A stretch of 64,000 nt of DNA from Magnetospira sp. QH-2 (GCF_000968135.1 NZ_FO538765.1:2678001-2742000), one strand, 5' to 3'. Positions 34,540-43,371 are shown, numbered from the stretch's first letter. Notes: a model not told the origin generated them from the sequence alone. Translations and numbers: made by a program.

Positions 34540-35454
34540 GTGACCAAAACCGCAACCCAGACCGGCAAGATCGCGCTGATCGGCTTCGGAGAAGTCGCCC
34601 AGGCCTTTGTCGAGGGCTGGGGAACATCGGTGGCCAAGGTCGCTTGGAGCCATGACATCAAAACCAGCCATCCGGACGCCGCCGTCCGCGAGGGCAAGCG
34701 GGCCGACTTTGGCCAATGGGGGGTTACCGGATGTCATTCCCCCGCCGAAGCGCTTGACGGCGCCCGGCTGGTGTTTTCTCTGGTTACCGCCGATCAGGCC
34801 TTGGCCGCCGCCGATGCCGCAGCCCCCCACATGACCAAGGGTACGCTGTTTCTCGACGGCAATTCCTGCGCGCCCGGCACCAAACGGCGCGCCGCCGCGG
34901 CTGTTGAAGCAGCGGGCGCCCACTATGTGGACATGGCCATCATGGCGCCGGTGCATCCCAAATTGCATCGGACACCGCTCCTGATCAGCGGCCCCCACAT
35001 CAAGGAAGCGTTGCAGGCCCTGAACGGCTTGGAAATGCAGGCAGACGTCTCCCCGGGGCCCGTCGGCGCCTCGTCATCCATCAAGATGATCCGCTCTGTC
35101 ATGATGAAGGGGCTCGAAGCGGTGTTTCTCGAATGCGTGCTGGCCGGACGCAAGGCTGGCGTTGATGAGACCGTTCTGGACTCCCTGGACCGCACCTATC
35201 CCGGTTTTGATTTCAAGGCCAAGGCCGGCTACATGCTGGAACGGGCCATGACCCACGGTATTCGCCGGGCAGCGGAAATGCGCGAAGTCGCCCGGACCAT
35301 CGAGGAACTGGGCCTGTCCAACCCCGTTTCCCAGGCCACGGCCCAATGGGAACAGGCAATCGGTGATCTGGCCGTTAACGTCGAGGGCGGCGCGTACGAG
35401 CCCATGGCCGACGCCATCCTGGCCCGTCTGTTCGCCGAGGAGAATGCGGCATGA
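34540..35454 (+). CDS. NAD(P)-binding dehydrogenase, DUF1932 / 6-phosphogluconate-dehydrogenase-like
   Basis: 304 residues. An N-terminal Rossmann domain (KIALIGFGEVAQAFVEGW) of the beta-hydroxyacid dehydrogenase type is followed by a helical C-terminal DUF1932 domain (GPVGASSSIKMIRSVMMKGL, then EAVFLECVLAG). Family members oxidise hydroxy acids, but no substrate is known for this subgroup. It heads the rightward operon and overlaps ligA2 by four bases, so a job in the same aromatic pathway is likely. GTG 34540 has AAGGAG eight bases upstream; the earlier TTG at 34510 has no such site. Confidence 0.85.
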   Translation: MTKTATQTGKIALIGFGEVAQAFVEGWGTSVAKVAWSHDIKTSHPDAAVREGKRADFGQWGVTGCHSPAEALDGARLVFSLVTADQALAAADAAAPHMTKGTLFLDGNSCAPGTKRRAAAAVEAAGAHYVDMAIMAPVHPKLHRTPLLISGPHIKEALQALNGLEMQADVSPGPVGASSSIKMIRSVMMKGLEAVFLECVLAGRKAGVDETVLDSLDRTYPGFDFKAKAGYMLERAMTHGIRRAAEMREVARTIEELGLSNPVSQATAQWEQAIGDLAVNVEGGAYEPMADAILARLFAEENAA

Positions 35455-35840
35455 GCGCCGATTATCATGATATTCCGGGGACCTTTGTGTTTGACGCGGA
35501 GCAGTCGCGCAAAGGCTATCACCTCAACATGTTCTGCATGTCCCTGCGCCAGGAGAGCAACCGCGCGGCCTTTCGGGCCGACGAGGCAGGCTATCTGGAT
35601 CAGTTCCCCATGACCGAAGCGCAGCGCGAGGCAATCCTGACCCGCGACTGGAACGGCATGCTGAGCCTGGGAGGCAACATCTATTACACTGCCAAGCTGG
35701 CCATGACCGATGGCATATCCTTTCAGGATTTGGCCGCCGTCATGACCGGCGTATCGGTGGAGGAATACCGCCAGATGATGGTCAATGGGGGACGCCCCAT
35801 CGACGGCAATCGCAGCAAGAAGGAGTGGGAAAATGGCTGA
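35451..35840 (+). CDS. ligA: Protocatechuate 4,5-dioxygenase alpha subunit-like (second copy)
   Basis: 129 residues, longer than the first copy by a basic, probably flexible tail. GTFVFDAEQSRKGYHLNMFC and MLSLGGNIYYTAKLAM match the LigA fold. The start overlaps the dehydrogenase stop and the gene overlaps ligB2 by eight bases, so the two subunits should be made together. Only moderate similarity to the copy at 29305, so this is an old paralogue or an independently acquired pair, not a recent duplication. Confidence 0.9.
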   Translation: MSADYHDIPGTFVFDAEQSRKGYHLNMFCMSLRQESNRAAFRADEAGYLDQFPMTEAQREAILTRDWNGMLSLGGNIYYTAKLAMTDGISFQDLAAVMTGVSVEEYRQMMVNGGRPIDGNRSKKEWENG

Positions 35841-36675
35841 TATCGTCGGCGCCTACGCCACTTCTCACGTGCCTGCCATCGGTATCGCCCTCGACCAGGG
35901 CAAGACCGGCGAGGCCTATTGGCAGCCGGTATTCGCCGGGTACGAAGCGTCGAAAAAGTGGATCGAGGAAATCGATCCGGATGTGGTGATCATGGTCTAC
36001 AACGATCATGCCACGGCTTTTTCCCTGGAACTGATCCCCACCTTCGCTTTGGGTTGCGCGGCCCGTTTTCCCATTGCCGACGAAGGCATGGGTAAGCGTC
36101 CGGTACCCGAGGTCATCGGTCATCCGGAACTGGCCTGGCACATCGCTCAATCGGTCATTCTCGACGAATTCGACCTGACCATCGTCAATAAGATGGAAGT
36201 GGACCACGGCCTCACCGTGCCCCTGTCCCTGGCCTTCGGACAGCCGGAAGAATGGCCCTGTCCCGTGATTCCACTGGCGGTCAACGTGGTGCAGTTTCCT
36301 CCGCCCACCGGCAATCGCTGCCTGAACCTGGGCAAGGCGATCCGCCGCGCGGTGGACAGCTTCGATCAGGATTTGAAAGTGGTCATCTTCGGTACCGGCG
36401 GCATGTCGCACCAATTGCAGGCACAACGAGCCGGATTGATCAACGCCGAGTTCGACAATCGGTTTTTGGACCTTTTGGTCAATGACCCGGCCACCGCTGC
36501 CGCCATTCCCCATGTGGAATATCTGCGCGAGGCCGGTTCCGAAGGCATCGAACTGGTCATGTGGCTGGTCATGCGCGGTGCCATGGACGACGCCGTAACT
36601 GAAATCCACCGCCATTTCCATGTTCCGGCGTCCAATACAGCCGTCGGACACCTGGTTTTGGAAAACAAGCGATAG
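35833..36675 (+). CDS. ligB: Protocatechuate 4,5-dioxygenase beta subunit-like (second copy)
   Basis: 280 residues. His12 (YATSHVPAIG), the second His ligand in VYNDHATAFS at about residue 59 and the catalytic His in GTGGMSHQL are conserved, as is the Glu near residue 240 in EGIELVMWL. Substrate could be protocatechuate again, or a relative such as gallate or 3-O-methylgallate; the sequence does not decide. Next gene is ligC, whose product oxidises the ring-cleavage product. ATG 35833 follows GGAGTGGGAAA. Confidence 0.92.
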   Translation: MADIVGAYATSHVPAIGIALDQGKTGEAYWQPVFAGYEASKKWIEEIDPDVVIMVYNDHATAFSLELIPTFALGCAARFPIADEGMGKRPVPEVIGHPELAWHIAQSVILDEFDLTIVNKMEVDHGLTVPLSLAFGQPEEWPCPVIPLAVNVVQFPPPTGNRCLNLGKAIRRAVDSFDQDLKVVIFGTGGMSHQLQAQRAGLINAEFDNRFLDLLVNDPATAAAIPHVEYLREAGSEGIELVMWLVMRGAMDDAVTEIHRHFHVPASNTAVGHLVLENKR

Positions 36676-36692
36676 AAGCCGGAGAAAAGACC

Positions 36693-37637
36693 ATGAAGAT
36701 CTGTGTAGCGGGCGCGGCGGGCGCATTCGGGCGTAAACATCTCGATGCCCTGGCCAACATTGACGGGGTCGAAGTGACGTCCGTCGTCGGTGGTGGCCCG
36801 GACGACATTCACGCCTTTGCCGCCGAACGCGGCATTCCCCACGCCACAAAGGATCTGGCCGAAAGCCTGGCCCGCGACGACGTGGAAGGGGTGATCCTGG
36901 CCACTCCGACGCAGATCCACGCCGAGCAGGCCATTGCCTGTCTGAAGGCGGGCAAGCATGTGATGGTCGAGATCCCCATGGCCGATAACCTGGCCGATTC
37001 AGAGGAGTTGGTGCGGGTTCAAAAGGAGACCGGCCTGACCGCCATGGCCGGTCACGTGCGCCGCTTCAATCCCAGCCATCAATGGATCCACAGCAAGATC
37101 GTCGCCGGAGAGATCACCGTCCAGCAGATGGACGTGCAGACCTATTTCTTCCGCCGCTCCAACAAGAATGCCCTGGGTGAGCCGCGCACCTGGACCGATC
37201 ATCTGCTCTGGCACCATGCCTGCCACACGGTGGATCTGTTTCAATACCAAACAGGCGGTAAAGCGGTGCAGGCCTTTGGCTTACAAGGCCCGCCTCACCC
37301 GGAACTGGGCATCGCCATGGATATGGCCATCGGCCTGCGGGCGGACTCCGGGGCTATCTGCACCCTCTCCCTGTCATTCAACAATGATGGGCCGCTGGGC
37401 ACTTACTTCCGCTACATATGCGACAACGGCACCTATATCGCCCGCTACGACGACCTGTTCGACGGCAAGGAAGAGCAGATCGATCTCACCGGCGTCGCGG
37501 TCTCCAACAACGGAATCGAACTGATCGACCGGGAATTCATCTCGTCGATCCAAGAAGGCCGCGAGCCCAATAGTTCAGTCGCCCAGTGTCTGCCAGCCAT
37601 GCAGACCCTCGATACCATTGAAAAGAGCTTCGGCTGA
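36693..37637 (+). CDS. ligC: 4-carboxy-2-hydroxymuconate-6-semialdehyde dehydrogenase
   Basis: 314 residues, Gfo/Idh/MocA family. It oxidises the hemiacetal form of the ring-cleavage product to 2-pyrone-4,6-dicarboxylate with NAD(P). The Rossmann motif is AGAAGAFGRKHLDAL; GHVRRFNPSHQWIHSKIVAG and MDVQTYFFRRSNKN match LigC closely, and WTDHLLWHHACHTVDLF holds active-site His residues. It is the only ligC in the window, so both LigAB pairs probably depend on it. GGAGAAAAGACC precedes the ATG. Confidence 0.94.
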   Translation: MKICVAGAAGAFGRKHLDALANIDGVEVTSVVGGGPDDIHAFAAERGIPHATKDLAESLARDDVEGVILATPTQIHAEQAIACLKAGKHVMVEIPMADNLADSEELVRVQKETGLTAMAGHVRRFNPSHQWIHSKIVAGEITVQQMDVQTYFFRRSNKNALGEPRTWTDHLLWHHACHTVDLFQYQTGGKAVQAFGLQGPPHPELGIAMDMAIGLRADSGAICTLSLSFNNDGPLGTYFRYICDNGTYIARYDDLFDGKEEQIDLTGVAVSNNGIELIDREFISSIQEGREPNSSVAQCLPAMQTLDTIEKSFG

Positions 37638-37650
37638 GGAGCCCCGGATA

Positions 37651-38643
37651 ATGCAGACTCGCTCCATCGGCCCCTTCACGGTTTCCGCCATCGGCTACGG
37701 CGCCATGAATTTGTCCCACGGCTATGGCACGCCGCCGGATAAGGCGACCGGCATCCGGGTGCTGAACGAGGCACTGGATCTGGGCCACACCCATCTGGAT
37801 ACGGCGGCCCTTTATGGCTTCGGCGCCAACGAAGAACTATTGGGCGAGGCCGTGAGCCACCGCCGCGGCACATTCATGCTGGCCAGCAAGTGCGGCCTGG
37901 GCAAGGGGCCAGACGGCCAGCGCGGCGTCGATGGACGACCGGACACCATCCGCTATACCTGCGAGACCTCGCTGAAAAGCCTGCGCACCGATGTGATCGA
38001 TCTTTACTACCTGCACCGCATGGACAAGAACGTCCCCATCGAGGAGAGTATCGGCGCCCTGGCGGAATTGGTCGCCGAGGGCAAGATCCGCACCATCGGA
38101 CTGTCCGAGGTGGATACCGCAACCTTGCGCAAAGCCCATGCGGTGCACCCCATCACCGCTTTGCAGACCGAATATTCTCTGTGGACCCGCAACGCGGAAA
38201 TCGCTGTCTTGCAGGCCTGCAAGGAACTGGGGATCGCCTTTGTCGCCTTCAGCCCGCTGGCCCGGGGATATCTGACCGGCAGGCTGACCGATCCATCAGC
38301 GCTGCCGGACAAGGATATCCGCCGCACCATGCCCCGCTTCTCGGCGGAGAATTACCCGAAGAACCTGGTCTTGCTCGCCGGAGTCAAAGCCATTGCCGAG
38401 GAGCTTTCTTGTTCCATGGCGCAACTGGCTCTGGCCTGGGTTCTAGCCAAGGGCGACCATATTATTCCCATACCCGGCACCACCAAAATCGATCACTTGC
38501 GCGAAAACATTGGTGCCGCCGAGGTGACGGTCCCCGACGACGCAATGACCCGCCTCGACAAGCTGATCAATCAAAATACCGTCCATGGCCTGCGTTACAA
38601 CGCCGCCGCCCAGGCGGACGTCTATACGGAGGATTTTGCATGA
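37651..38643 (+). CDS. Aldo/keto reductase
   Basis: 330 residues. The catalytic tetrad is visible: Asp and Tyr in HLDTAALYGFGANEELLG, Lys in FMLASKCGLG and His in LYYLHRMDK; the NADP-binding IPIPGTTKIDHLREN follows near the C-terminus. AKR13-like. Lies between ligC and the TRAP genes in the same operon, 13 bases after ligC. It may reduce an aromatic aldehyde or a pathway side product; no substrate can be read from the sequence. GAGGAG precedes ATG 37651. Confidence 0.9.
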   Translation: MQTRSIGPFTVSAIGYGAMNLSHGYGTPPDKATGIRVLNEALDLGHTHLDTAALYGFGANEELLGEAVSHRRGTFMLASKCGLGKGPDGQRGVDGRPDTIRYTCETSLKSLRTDVIDLYYLHRMDKNVPIEESIGALAELVAEGKIRTIGLSEVDTATLRKAHAVHPITALQTEYSLWTRNAEIAVLQACKELGIAFVAFSPLARGYLTGRLTDPSALPDKDIRRTMPRFSAENYPKNLVLLAGVKAIAEELSCSMAQLALAWVLAKGDHIIPIPGTTKIDHLRENIGAAEVTVPDDAMTRLDKLINQNTVHGLRYNAAAQADVYTEDFA

Positions 38644-38693
38644 TTTACCTCAACCCCATTTCATCAATCAGAAACACCCTGAGGGAGGTTCCC

Positions 38694-39719
38694 ATGATCA
38701 AACGCCTAACCATGACCGCCATTGCCGGCCTGGTCGCTCTGACCACTGGCAGCCAGCCGGTTCAAGCCGCTGACGTCACCCTGCGTTTTGCCCATTTCTG
38801 GCCCGCCGTGGCCGGCACCCACAAGCATCTGTTCCAAGTCTGGGCCGATGCGGTGGAGAAGGATTCCAATGGCCGTATCAAGGTGGAGATCTATCCCTCC
38901 GCCACCCTGGCCAAGCCCCCGGCCCAATATGACGCGGTCAAGAACCGCATTGCCGATGTCACCGCCACGGTTCTCGGATACACCGCAAACCGGTTCCCGT
39001 TGGCCCAGGTGGTCGAAGTGCCGGGATTGGTGAAAGACGCCGCTCATGGATCCTGTATCCTGCAAGGGATCTATGACGAAGGCCACCTGGACAAGGAATT
39101 CAAGGATACCAAGCCCTTGTTTCTATTCACCCACGGACCGGGCCATGTGCATACCTCCAAGAAGCTGATCAAGGAACCCAAGGACTTCGCCGGTCTGCGC
39201 ATCCGCCGTCCGACCACTTTGGTGGGGTCCATGCTGGAGAAGCTGGGCGCCCAACCGGTCGGCATGCCCGCGCCGCAGTCCTACCAGTCCATGCAGCGCG
39301 GCGTCATCGACGGCGTTACCCTGCCTTGGGAAGGTCAGTTGGTATTCCGCCTCAATGAGTTGGCCACCAAGCATACCGAAGTCGGCGGCCTGTATACCCT
39401 GGCCTTCGTGGTGACCATGAACAAGGACGTCTATAACAGCATGCCCGCCGATCTGAAAAAGGTCATCGACAAGAACTCGGGCAAGGACTGGGCCGCCAAG
39501 GCCGCCGTGGTATTTGACGACCTGGACGTCAAGGGCCGGGCCGCCGCGGAACAAGCCGGTCACGAGTTCCATGTGGTCGAGGGCGGTATTGAGAACCCGG
39601 CTTGGAAGCCGATTCTGGCGGCCACCACCAAGGACTACATCGATGGTCTCGATGGCAAGGGCCTAGCGGGTAGCAAGGTTCACGCCCGCGCCATGGCCCT
39701 GGCCGCGAGCTGTCAGTAA
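38694..39719 (+). CDS. TRAP transporter periplasmic binding protein (DctP family)
   Basis: 341 residues. Signal peptide MIKRLTMTAIAGLVALTTGS with cleavage near VQAADV. The DctP fold has LRFAHFWPAVAGTHKHLFQV and FAGLRIRRP, in which the second Arg normally binds the substrate carboxylate. Operon position with ligAB/ligC suggests an aromatic or related carboxylate as ligand. GGGAGG precedes ATG 38694; the frame is open far upstream but there overlaps the reductase gene. A hairpin follows the stop. Confidence 0.92.
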   Translation: MIKRLTMTAIAGLVALTTGSQPVQAADVTLRFAHFWPAVAGTHKHLFQVWADAVEKDSNGRIKVEIYPSATLAKPPAQYDAVKNRIADVTATVLGYTANRFPLAQVVEVPGLVKDAAHGSCILQGIYDEGHLDKEFKDTKPLFLFTHGPGHVHTSKKLIKEPKDFAGLRIRRPTTLVGSMLEKLGAQPVGMPAPQSYQSMQRGVIDGVTLPWEGQLVFRLNELATKHTEVGGLYTLAFVVTMNKDVYNSMPADLKKVIDKNSGKDWAAKAAVVFDDLDVKGRAAAEQAGHEFHVVEGGIENPAWKPILAATTKDYIDGLDGKGLAGSKVHARAMALAASCQ

Positions 39720-39729
39720 CCACCGACAC

Positions 39730-39760
39730 AACGGGAGGGGGAAGCCGTCCTCCTCCCGTT
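39730..39760 (+). terminator. Hairpin between TRAP binding-protein and permease genes
   Basis: AACGGGAGG (39730-39738) pairs perfectly with CCTCCCGTT (39752-39760) around a 13-base loop, ten bases after the dctP-type stop. No T run. Probably raises binding-protein mRNA relative to permease, like the hairpin at 17550. Confidence 0.5.
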
Positions 39761-39791
39761 CTCCAACCCTTCTTGGACGGGAGTCGCCAAG

Positions 39792-40301
39792 GTGAAACCC
39801 ATCATGCAAGCAGCCCATCGCCTGGCCCATGTCATGCATCTGATCAGTGGCGTTTTGCTGGTTATTATGGTGTTGGCGGTCCTTGTCGACGTGGCCACCC
39901 GCACCATCTTCGGCATATCCGGCGGCACCATCGACCTCACATTTCGGGGGGGAGTGGAAATCGTCAGCTACAGCCTATTGTTCATGGTGCTGTTCACCTT
40001 GCCCTATTCGGTCAGCCGCGGGCAGGTGATCGTGGACCTGTTCACCGACGGATTGCCGGAGCGGACCAAGGAAATGCTGGCTGGGTTCTATCTCCTTGGC
40101 TTCGGATTGCTCGGTTTCGGCATGGCGACCCGCTTTTACGAAGCCATTGATCAGGCCATCAACAGCGGGGAAACGTCTCAGGATCTGTTGATCCCTTTGT
40201 ATTACCTCTATGCCGTCGTGGCATTCGCCACCTTTATCCTCGGGCTGCGCGGGGTCCTTGTGGCCTTCGAGCAGATCCTCAGCAGTGGAAAACGGTCATG
40301 A
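39792..40301 (+). CDS. TRAP transporter small permease (DctQ family)
   Basis: 169 residues with four hydrophobic helices near residues 18-38, 55-72, 95-112 and 135-155. Pairs with the large subunit DctM to form the sodium- or proton-driven permease. Start is GTG 39792 with a weak site; ATG 39804 is also in frame. The stop overlaps the dctM-type start. Confidence 0.9.
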   Translation: MKPIMQAAHRLAHVMHLISGVLLVIMVLAVLVDVATRTIFGISGGTIDLTFRGGVEIVSYSLLFMVLFTLPYSVSRGQVIVDLFTDGLPERTKEMLAGFYLLGFGLLGFGMATRFYEAIDQAINSGETSQDLLIPLYYLYAVVAFATFILGLRGVLVAFEQILSSGKRS

Positions 40302-41584
40302 GCGCCCCCCTGATCGGCTATATCTGCATCGCGGGCATGTTGGGCATGATCGCCTTTCGCATGCCCATCGCCTTGGCCATGGCCGCCACCGGCTTTATCG
40401 GTTTTGGCATGATCGTCAGCTTTGATGCCGCGTTTGCCATCCTCGATGCCGGCCCTTTCGAGACTCTGTCCAATTACAGCTTCAGCCCCATCCCCATGTT
40501 CATCCTGATGGGTGTGATGGCGTCGAAGGCCCGCATGTCACAGGAGCTATTCTCCGGCGCCCGGACCCTGTTCGGCGGCTGGCGCGGCGGCATGGCTCTG
40601 GCGGCTGTCTCTGCTTGTGGCGTGTTTTCGGCCATTTCCGGATCCTCATTGGCCACGGCGGCCAGTATGTCGCGGGTGGCCTTGCCGGAAATGCGTAAGC
40701 ACGGCTATGCGGACTCCCTGGCCACCGGCACCCTGGCGGCGGGCGGTACCTTGGGGATCATGATTCCACCCTCCATCGCCTTGCTGCTCTATGCGTTGAT
40801 TACCGAGCAATCGGTGGGCGACATGTTCATCGCCGGGGTGGTTCCGGGTATCTTGGGCCTGTTCCTATACTGCGCCGCCATCGCTGTCCTGGTCTGGATC
40901 AAGCCGGAAGTGGCCCAACCGGGCACGCCGACCACGTTGATCGAAAAAATCATCGGACTGAAAGGCCTGATCCCTTTCGGCGCCATTTTCGCGGTGATCA
41001 TCGGTGGCATCTATGGCGGCATCTTTACTCCCACCGAAGCTGCGGCCTTCGGCGCGGCCGGTGCTTTTCTCATCGCCCTGTTCAGGGGAATGAACTGGAA
41101 GGACTTCCGCGACGGGGTGGAGGAAACCCTGTTCCTTTCCTCAATGATCTTTTTCATGATCATCGGCGCGGAGATCTTCGGCTACTTCCTGTCGGTGTCG
41201 CGCATTTCTTTCAGCCTCACCGAATTCGTCGCCAGCATGGAACTGGCGCCCTATGCCATCCTATTTTGCATCTTGCTGCTGTATATGTTGCTCGGTTGCG
41301 TGATGGATTCCATCGCCATGCTGTTGCTCACCGTGCCCGTGGTTTTCCCGGTTATCGCCGCCGCCGGCTTCGATCCGGTATGGTTCGGGATTGTCACCGT
41401 CATCACCGTTGAACTGGGCCTGATCACGCCGCCGGTGGGCATGAATGTATTCGTCATCAAGACCGTGGCACCGGATGTCCCCATCGGACAGATCTTCAAG
41501 GGTGTCTTCCCTTTCGTTCTTTCCGACTTGGTTCGTCTCGCTTTGTTGGTTCTTTTCCCGAGCCTGGCGCTCGGACTGCTCTAG
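40298..41584 (+). CDS. TRAP transporter large permease (DctM family)
   Basis: 428 residues with about twelve hydrophobic segments. Family motifs include ISGSSLATAASMSRVALPEM, GTLGIMIPPSIALLLYA and the C-terminal ELGLITPPVGMNVFVIK. It is the transport subunit working with DctQ and the DctP-type protein encoded upstream. The start ATG overlaps the previous stop. Last gene of the rightward catabolic operon. Confidence 0.95.
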   Translation: MSAPLIGYICIAGMLGMIAFRMPIALAMAATGFIGFGMIVSFDAAFAILDAGPFETLSNYSFSPIPMFILMGVMASKARMSQELFSGARTLFGGWRGGMALAAVSACGVFSAISGSSLATAASMSRVALPEMRKHGYADSLATGTLAAGGTLGIMIPPSIALLLYALITEQSVGDMFIAGVVPGILGLFLYCAAIAVLVWIKPEVAQPGTPTTLIEKIIGLKGLIPFGAIFAVIIGGIYGGIFTPTEAAAFGAAGAFLIALFRGMNWKDFRDGVEETLFLSSMIFFMIIGAEIFGYFLSVSRISFSLTEFVASMELAPYAILFCILLLYMLLGCVMDSIAMLLLTVPVVFPVIAAAGFDPVWFGIVTVITVELGLITPPVGMNVFVIKTVAPDVPIGQIFKGVFPFVLSDLVRLALLVLFPSLALGLL

Positions 41585-41594
41585 GAATTCCACC

Positions 41595-42005
41595 ATGAAA
41601 AAACTTGTATGGAAACCGGAATACAGCGTCGGTCATCCGGGGATCGATGCCGACCACCAAGGCCTGTTTGCCTTGGTGCAAGAGCTGCACGAGGCCGACA
41701 TGACCGATGGGCTGCTGAGCAACATCCTGCGTCGACTGGAAGACTATGCAGAGGGCCACTTTGCCCGCGAGGAAGAGATGATGCGCCAGGGTGGCTATCC
41801 CGATCTGGAAGAGCATAAGACGCTGCATCGAAACTTCGAGGAATGGCTGAACACGGTCAAAAAGACCTATCGCCGGGCCGCCGAAAGCCCTTTCCAGGTG
41901 GGCGATTCCGTCAATGCCTTCCTGGAAAACTGGTTGGTTGCCCATATCATGGAAGAAGACATGCTGTATCGGGACTATATCTCCAACAAGATACAGGACC
42001 ACTAA
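41595..42005 (+). CDS. Bacteriohemerythrin
   Basis: 136 residues, the size of single-domain bacterial hemerythrins that bind O2 at a di-iron site. The ligand pattern is visible: HPGIDADHQGLF, HFAREEEMMR, HKTLHRNFEEW and HIMEEDMLY. It may store or deliver oxygen for the dioxygenases and the P450 encoded nearby, which is inference from position only. It starts ten bases after the TRAP gene. Its TAA stop is the first three bases of a MITE end (TAACAGGCTGCT), so the insertion borders or defines the C-terminus. Confidence 0.93.
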   Translation: MKKLVWKPEYSVGHPGIDADHQGLFALVQELHEADMTDGLLSNILRRLEDYAEGHFAREEEMMRQGGYPDLEEHKTLHRNFEEWLNTVKKTYRRAAESPFQVGDSVNAFLENWLVAHIMEEDMLYRDYISNKIQDH

Positions 42006-42014
42006 CAGGCTGCT
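42003..42014. repeat. Left tip of a MITE split by the IS110-type insertion
   Basis: TAACAGGCTGCT is identical to the first 12 bases of the intact element at 22026. The remainder of the element resumes at 44255 with CTGAAAAAGTGTTG, so the two parts together restore the expected end. Confidence 0.65.
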
Positions 42015-42258
42015 TCTGTAATCGAGTCATTTGAGTCAAGCTGATTTCCAAGCCGTCGGTTTGAACCTGGGTTATGTGGCGCCCTTTGCTTCTGTCCGCG
42101 GTCGACGTCGTCGCCGCATGATGGGGATCAAGGGGGATCGGGTGCAGCAATCTGAAAAGCGTGGTCTTACGCCACTGCAGCCTGCGCGCTGTCATCCGAG
42201 CCCCGCGCGTCGCCACGCGTCCTGGCCGCCCTTCAGGCGATCTCGGTTTTCGTTGTGT

Positions 42259-43290
42259 TTAGATGGCGGTCTCCTCCTTGCGGTACTGGAAGTCCGTGCC
42301 GTCGATCCACATGCGATGCATGATTACGGCGAGACGCCGGGCAACGGCTACCTTGGCGCGTTTCATCCCGCGCCTTTTGGCGACCGCGAGCCCCCAGTGT
42401 TTGAGCCAGGACCAACGGCGGGTTCGAGTGAGAAGTGCATTGGCGGCCTCGAACAAAAGCCAACGAACCATGGCATCTCCGCACTTGCTGATGGGGCCGC
42501 TTCGGTCCTGCTCTCCCGAGGCGTATCTGCGTGGGACAAGCCCGAAGTGGGCGCCGACCATGACCGACTTTTGAAACCGTTCCGGCACGTCGAGTCCTGT
42601 CCTGAAAGCGAGGGCGGTAACCGGGCCGACGCCGGGAACGGTCATCAGGCGCCGGCAAACGCTATCATCGCGCGCAGCGGCATGAACCTGCCGGTCGAGC
42701 TTGTCGAGTTGTTCGAGCAAGGCTTGGCGCGCAAGCAAGAGCGGCTCGGCGGCTGCGCTGAGGTGCGGGTTATCAGCCGTCAATTCCCGAACCCGCGCCG
42801 CGAAAAGGCGTCCGCGCGCCATACCGACCTTGAGGCCGAAAGCTTTCAATGTTCCTCGTACCGTATTGGACAACTGACGGACCTGATGAACCAGGGTCTC
42901 CCGATGGGTCAGCACCATCCGGAGCTCCTGACTGCGCGCGGTCTTGACGTGGGTCGCGCGGTACAAACCGGTCCGCATCGCCTGGCTGATCAAGCGGGCG
43001 TCGCGACGGTCCGTCTTGACTGGGCTGGCGCTGGCAAAGGCCTTCATTTGCCGGGTCTCGATACAAATCACAGGGAGGCCCCGACTGGACAGTCCTGCGT
43101 ACAGCCAAGGCGCCAGAGGGCCAGCTTCCAACCCAATTCGCGCAAAGCCACGCCCGCTTTCCTCGAGCCAAGTGGCGACCGCCTCGGGTGTGCTTGACAC
43201 CTTGCCTTCGCGAATGACGGTTCCCTTTGCATCAATCTCACAGATCGAAATGCTTGCCATCGATACGTCCATTCCAACAAAATACTCCAT
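42259..43290 (-). CDS. IS110-family transposase (DEDD)
   Basis: 343 residues. The N-terminal RuvC-like domain has Asp in FVGMDVSMASI, Glu in GLEAGPLAPWL and the Asp pair in KTDRRDARLI. The C-terminal transposase_20 domain has LMTVPGVGPVTALAF and the serine region RSGPISKCGDAMVRWLL. ATG 43290 is preceded by GAGGAGACC. The reading frame is intact, but the element is now interrupted downstream of its right side by IS5. Confidence 0.92.
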   Translation of the reverse strand: MEYFVGMDVSMASISICEIDAKGTVIREGKVSSTPEAVATWLEESGRGFARIGLEAGPLAPWLYAGLSSRGLPVICIETRQMKAFASASPVKTDRRDARLISQAMRTGLYRATHVKTARSQELRMVLTHRETLVHQVRQLSNTVRGTLKAFGLKVGMARGRLFAARVRELTADNPHLSAAAEPLLLARQALLEQLDKLDRQVHAAARDDSVCRRLMTVPGVGPVTALAFRTGLDVPERFQKSVMVGAHFGLVPRRYASGEQDRSGPISKCGDAMVRWLLFEAANALLTRTRRWSWLKHWGLAVAKRRGMKRAKVAVARRLAVIMHRMWIDGTDFQYRKEETAI

Positions 43291-43371
43291 GGCTGGTCTC
43301 CTCTGTTCCATGTCCAGGAATTGACCCGGATACTTGATCAAGACCGAGTGTGGAGACCAGCTGACTGTCTA

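Noticed and set aside
37890-38693. In-frame upstream extension of the TRAP binding protein through the aldo/keto reductase gene
   Set aside because: A clear ribosome site and signal peptide begin at 38694, and the upstream part overlaps a well-supported reductase in another frame.
42031-43197. A 388-codon open frame on the + strand opposite the IS110-type transposase
   Set aside because: The minus-strand frame encodes an intact DEDD transposase; the + frame has no motif.
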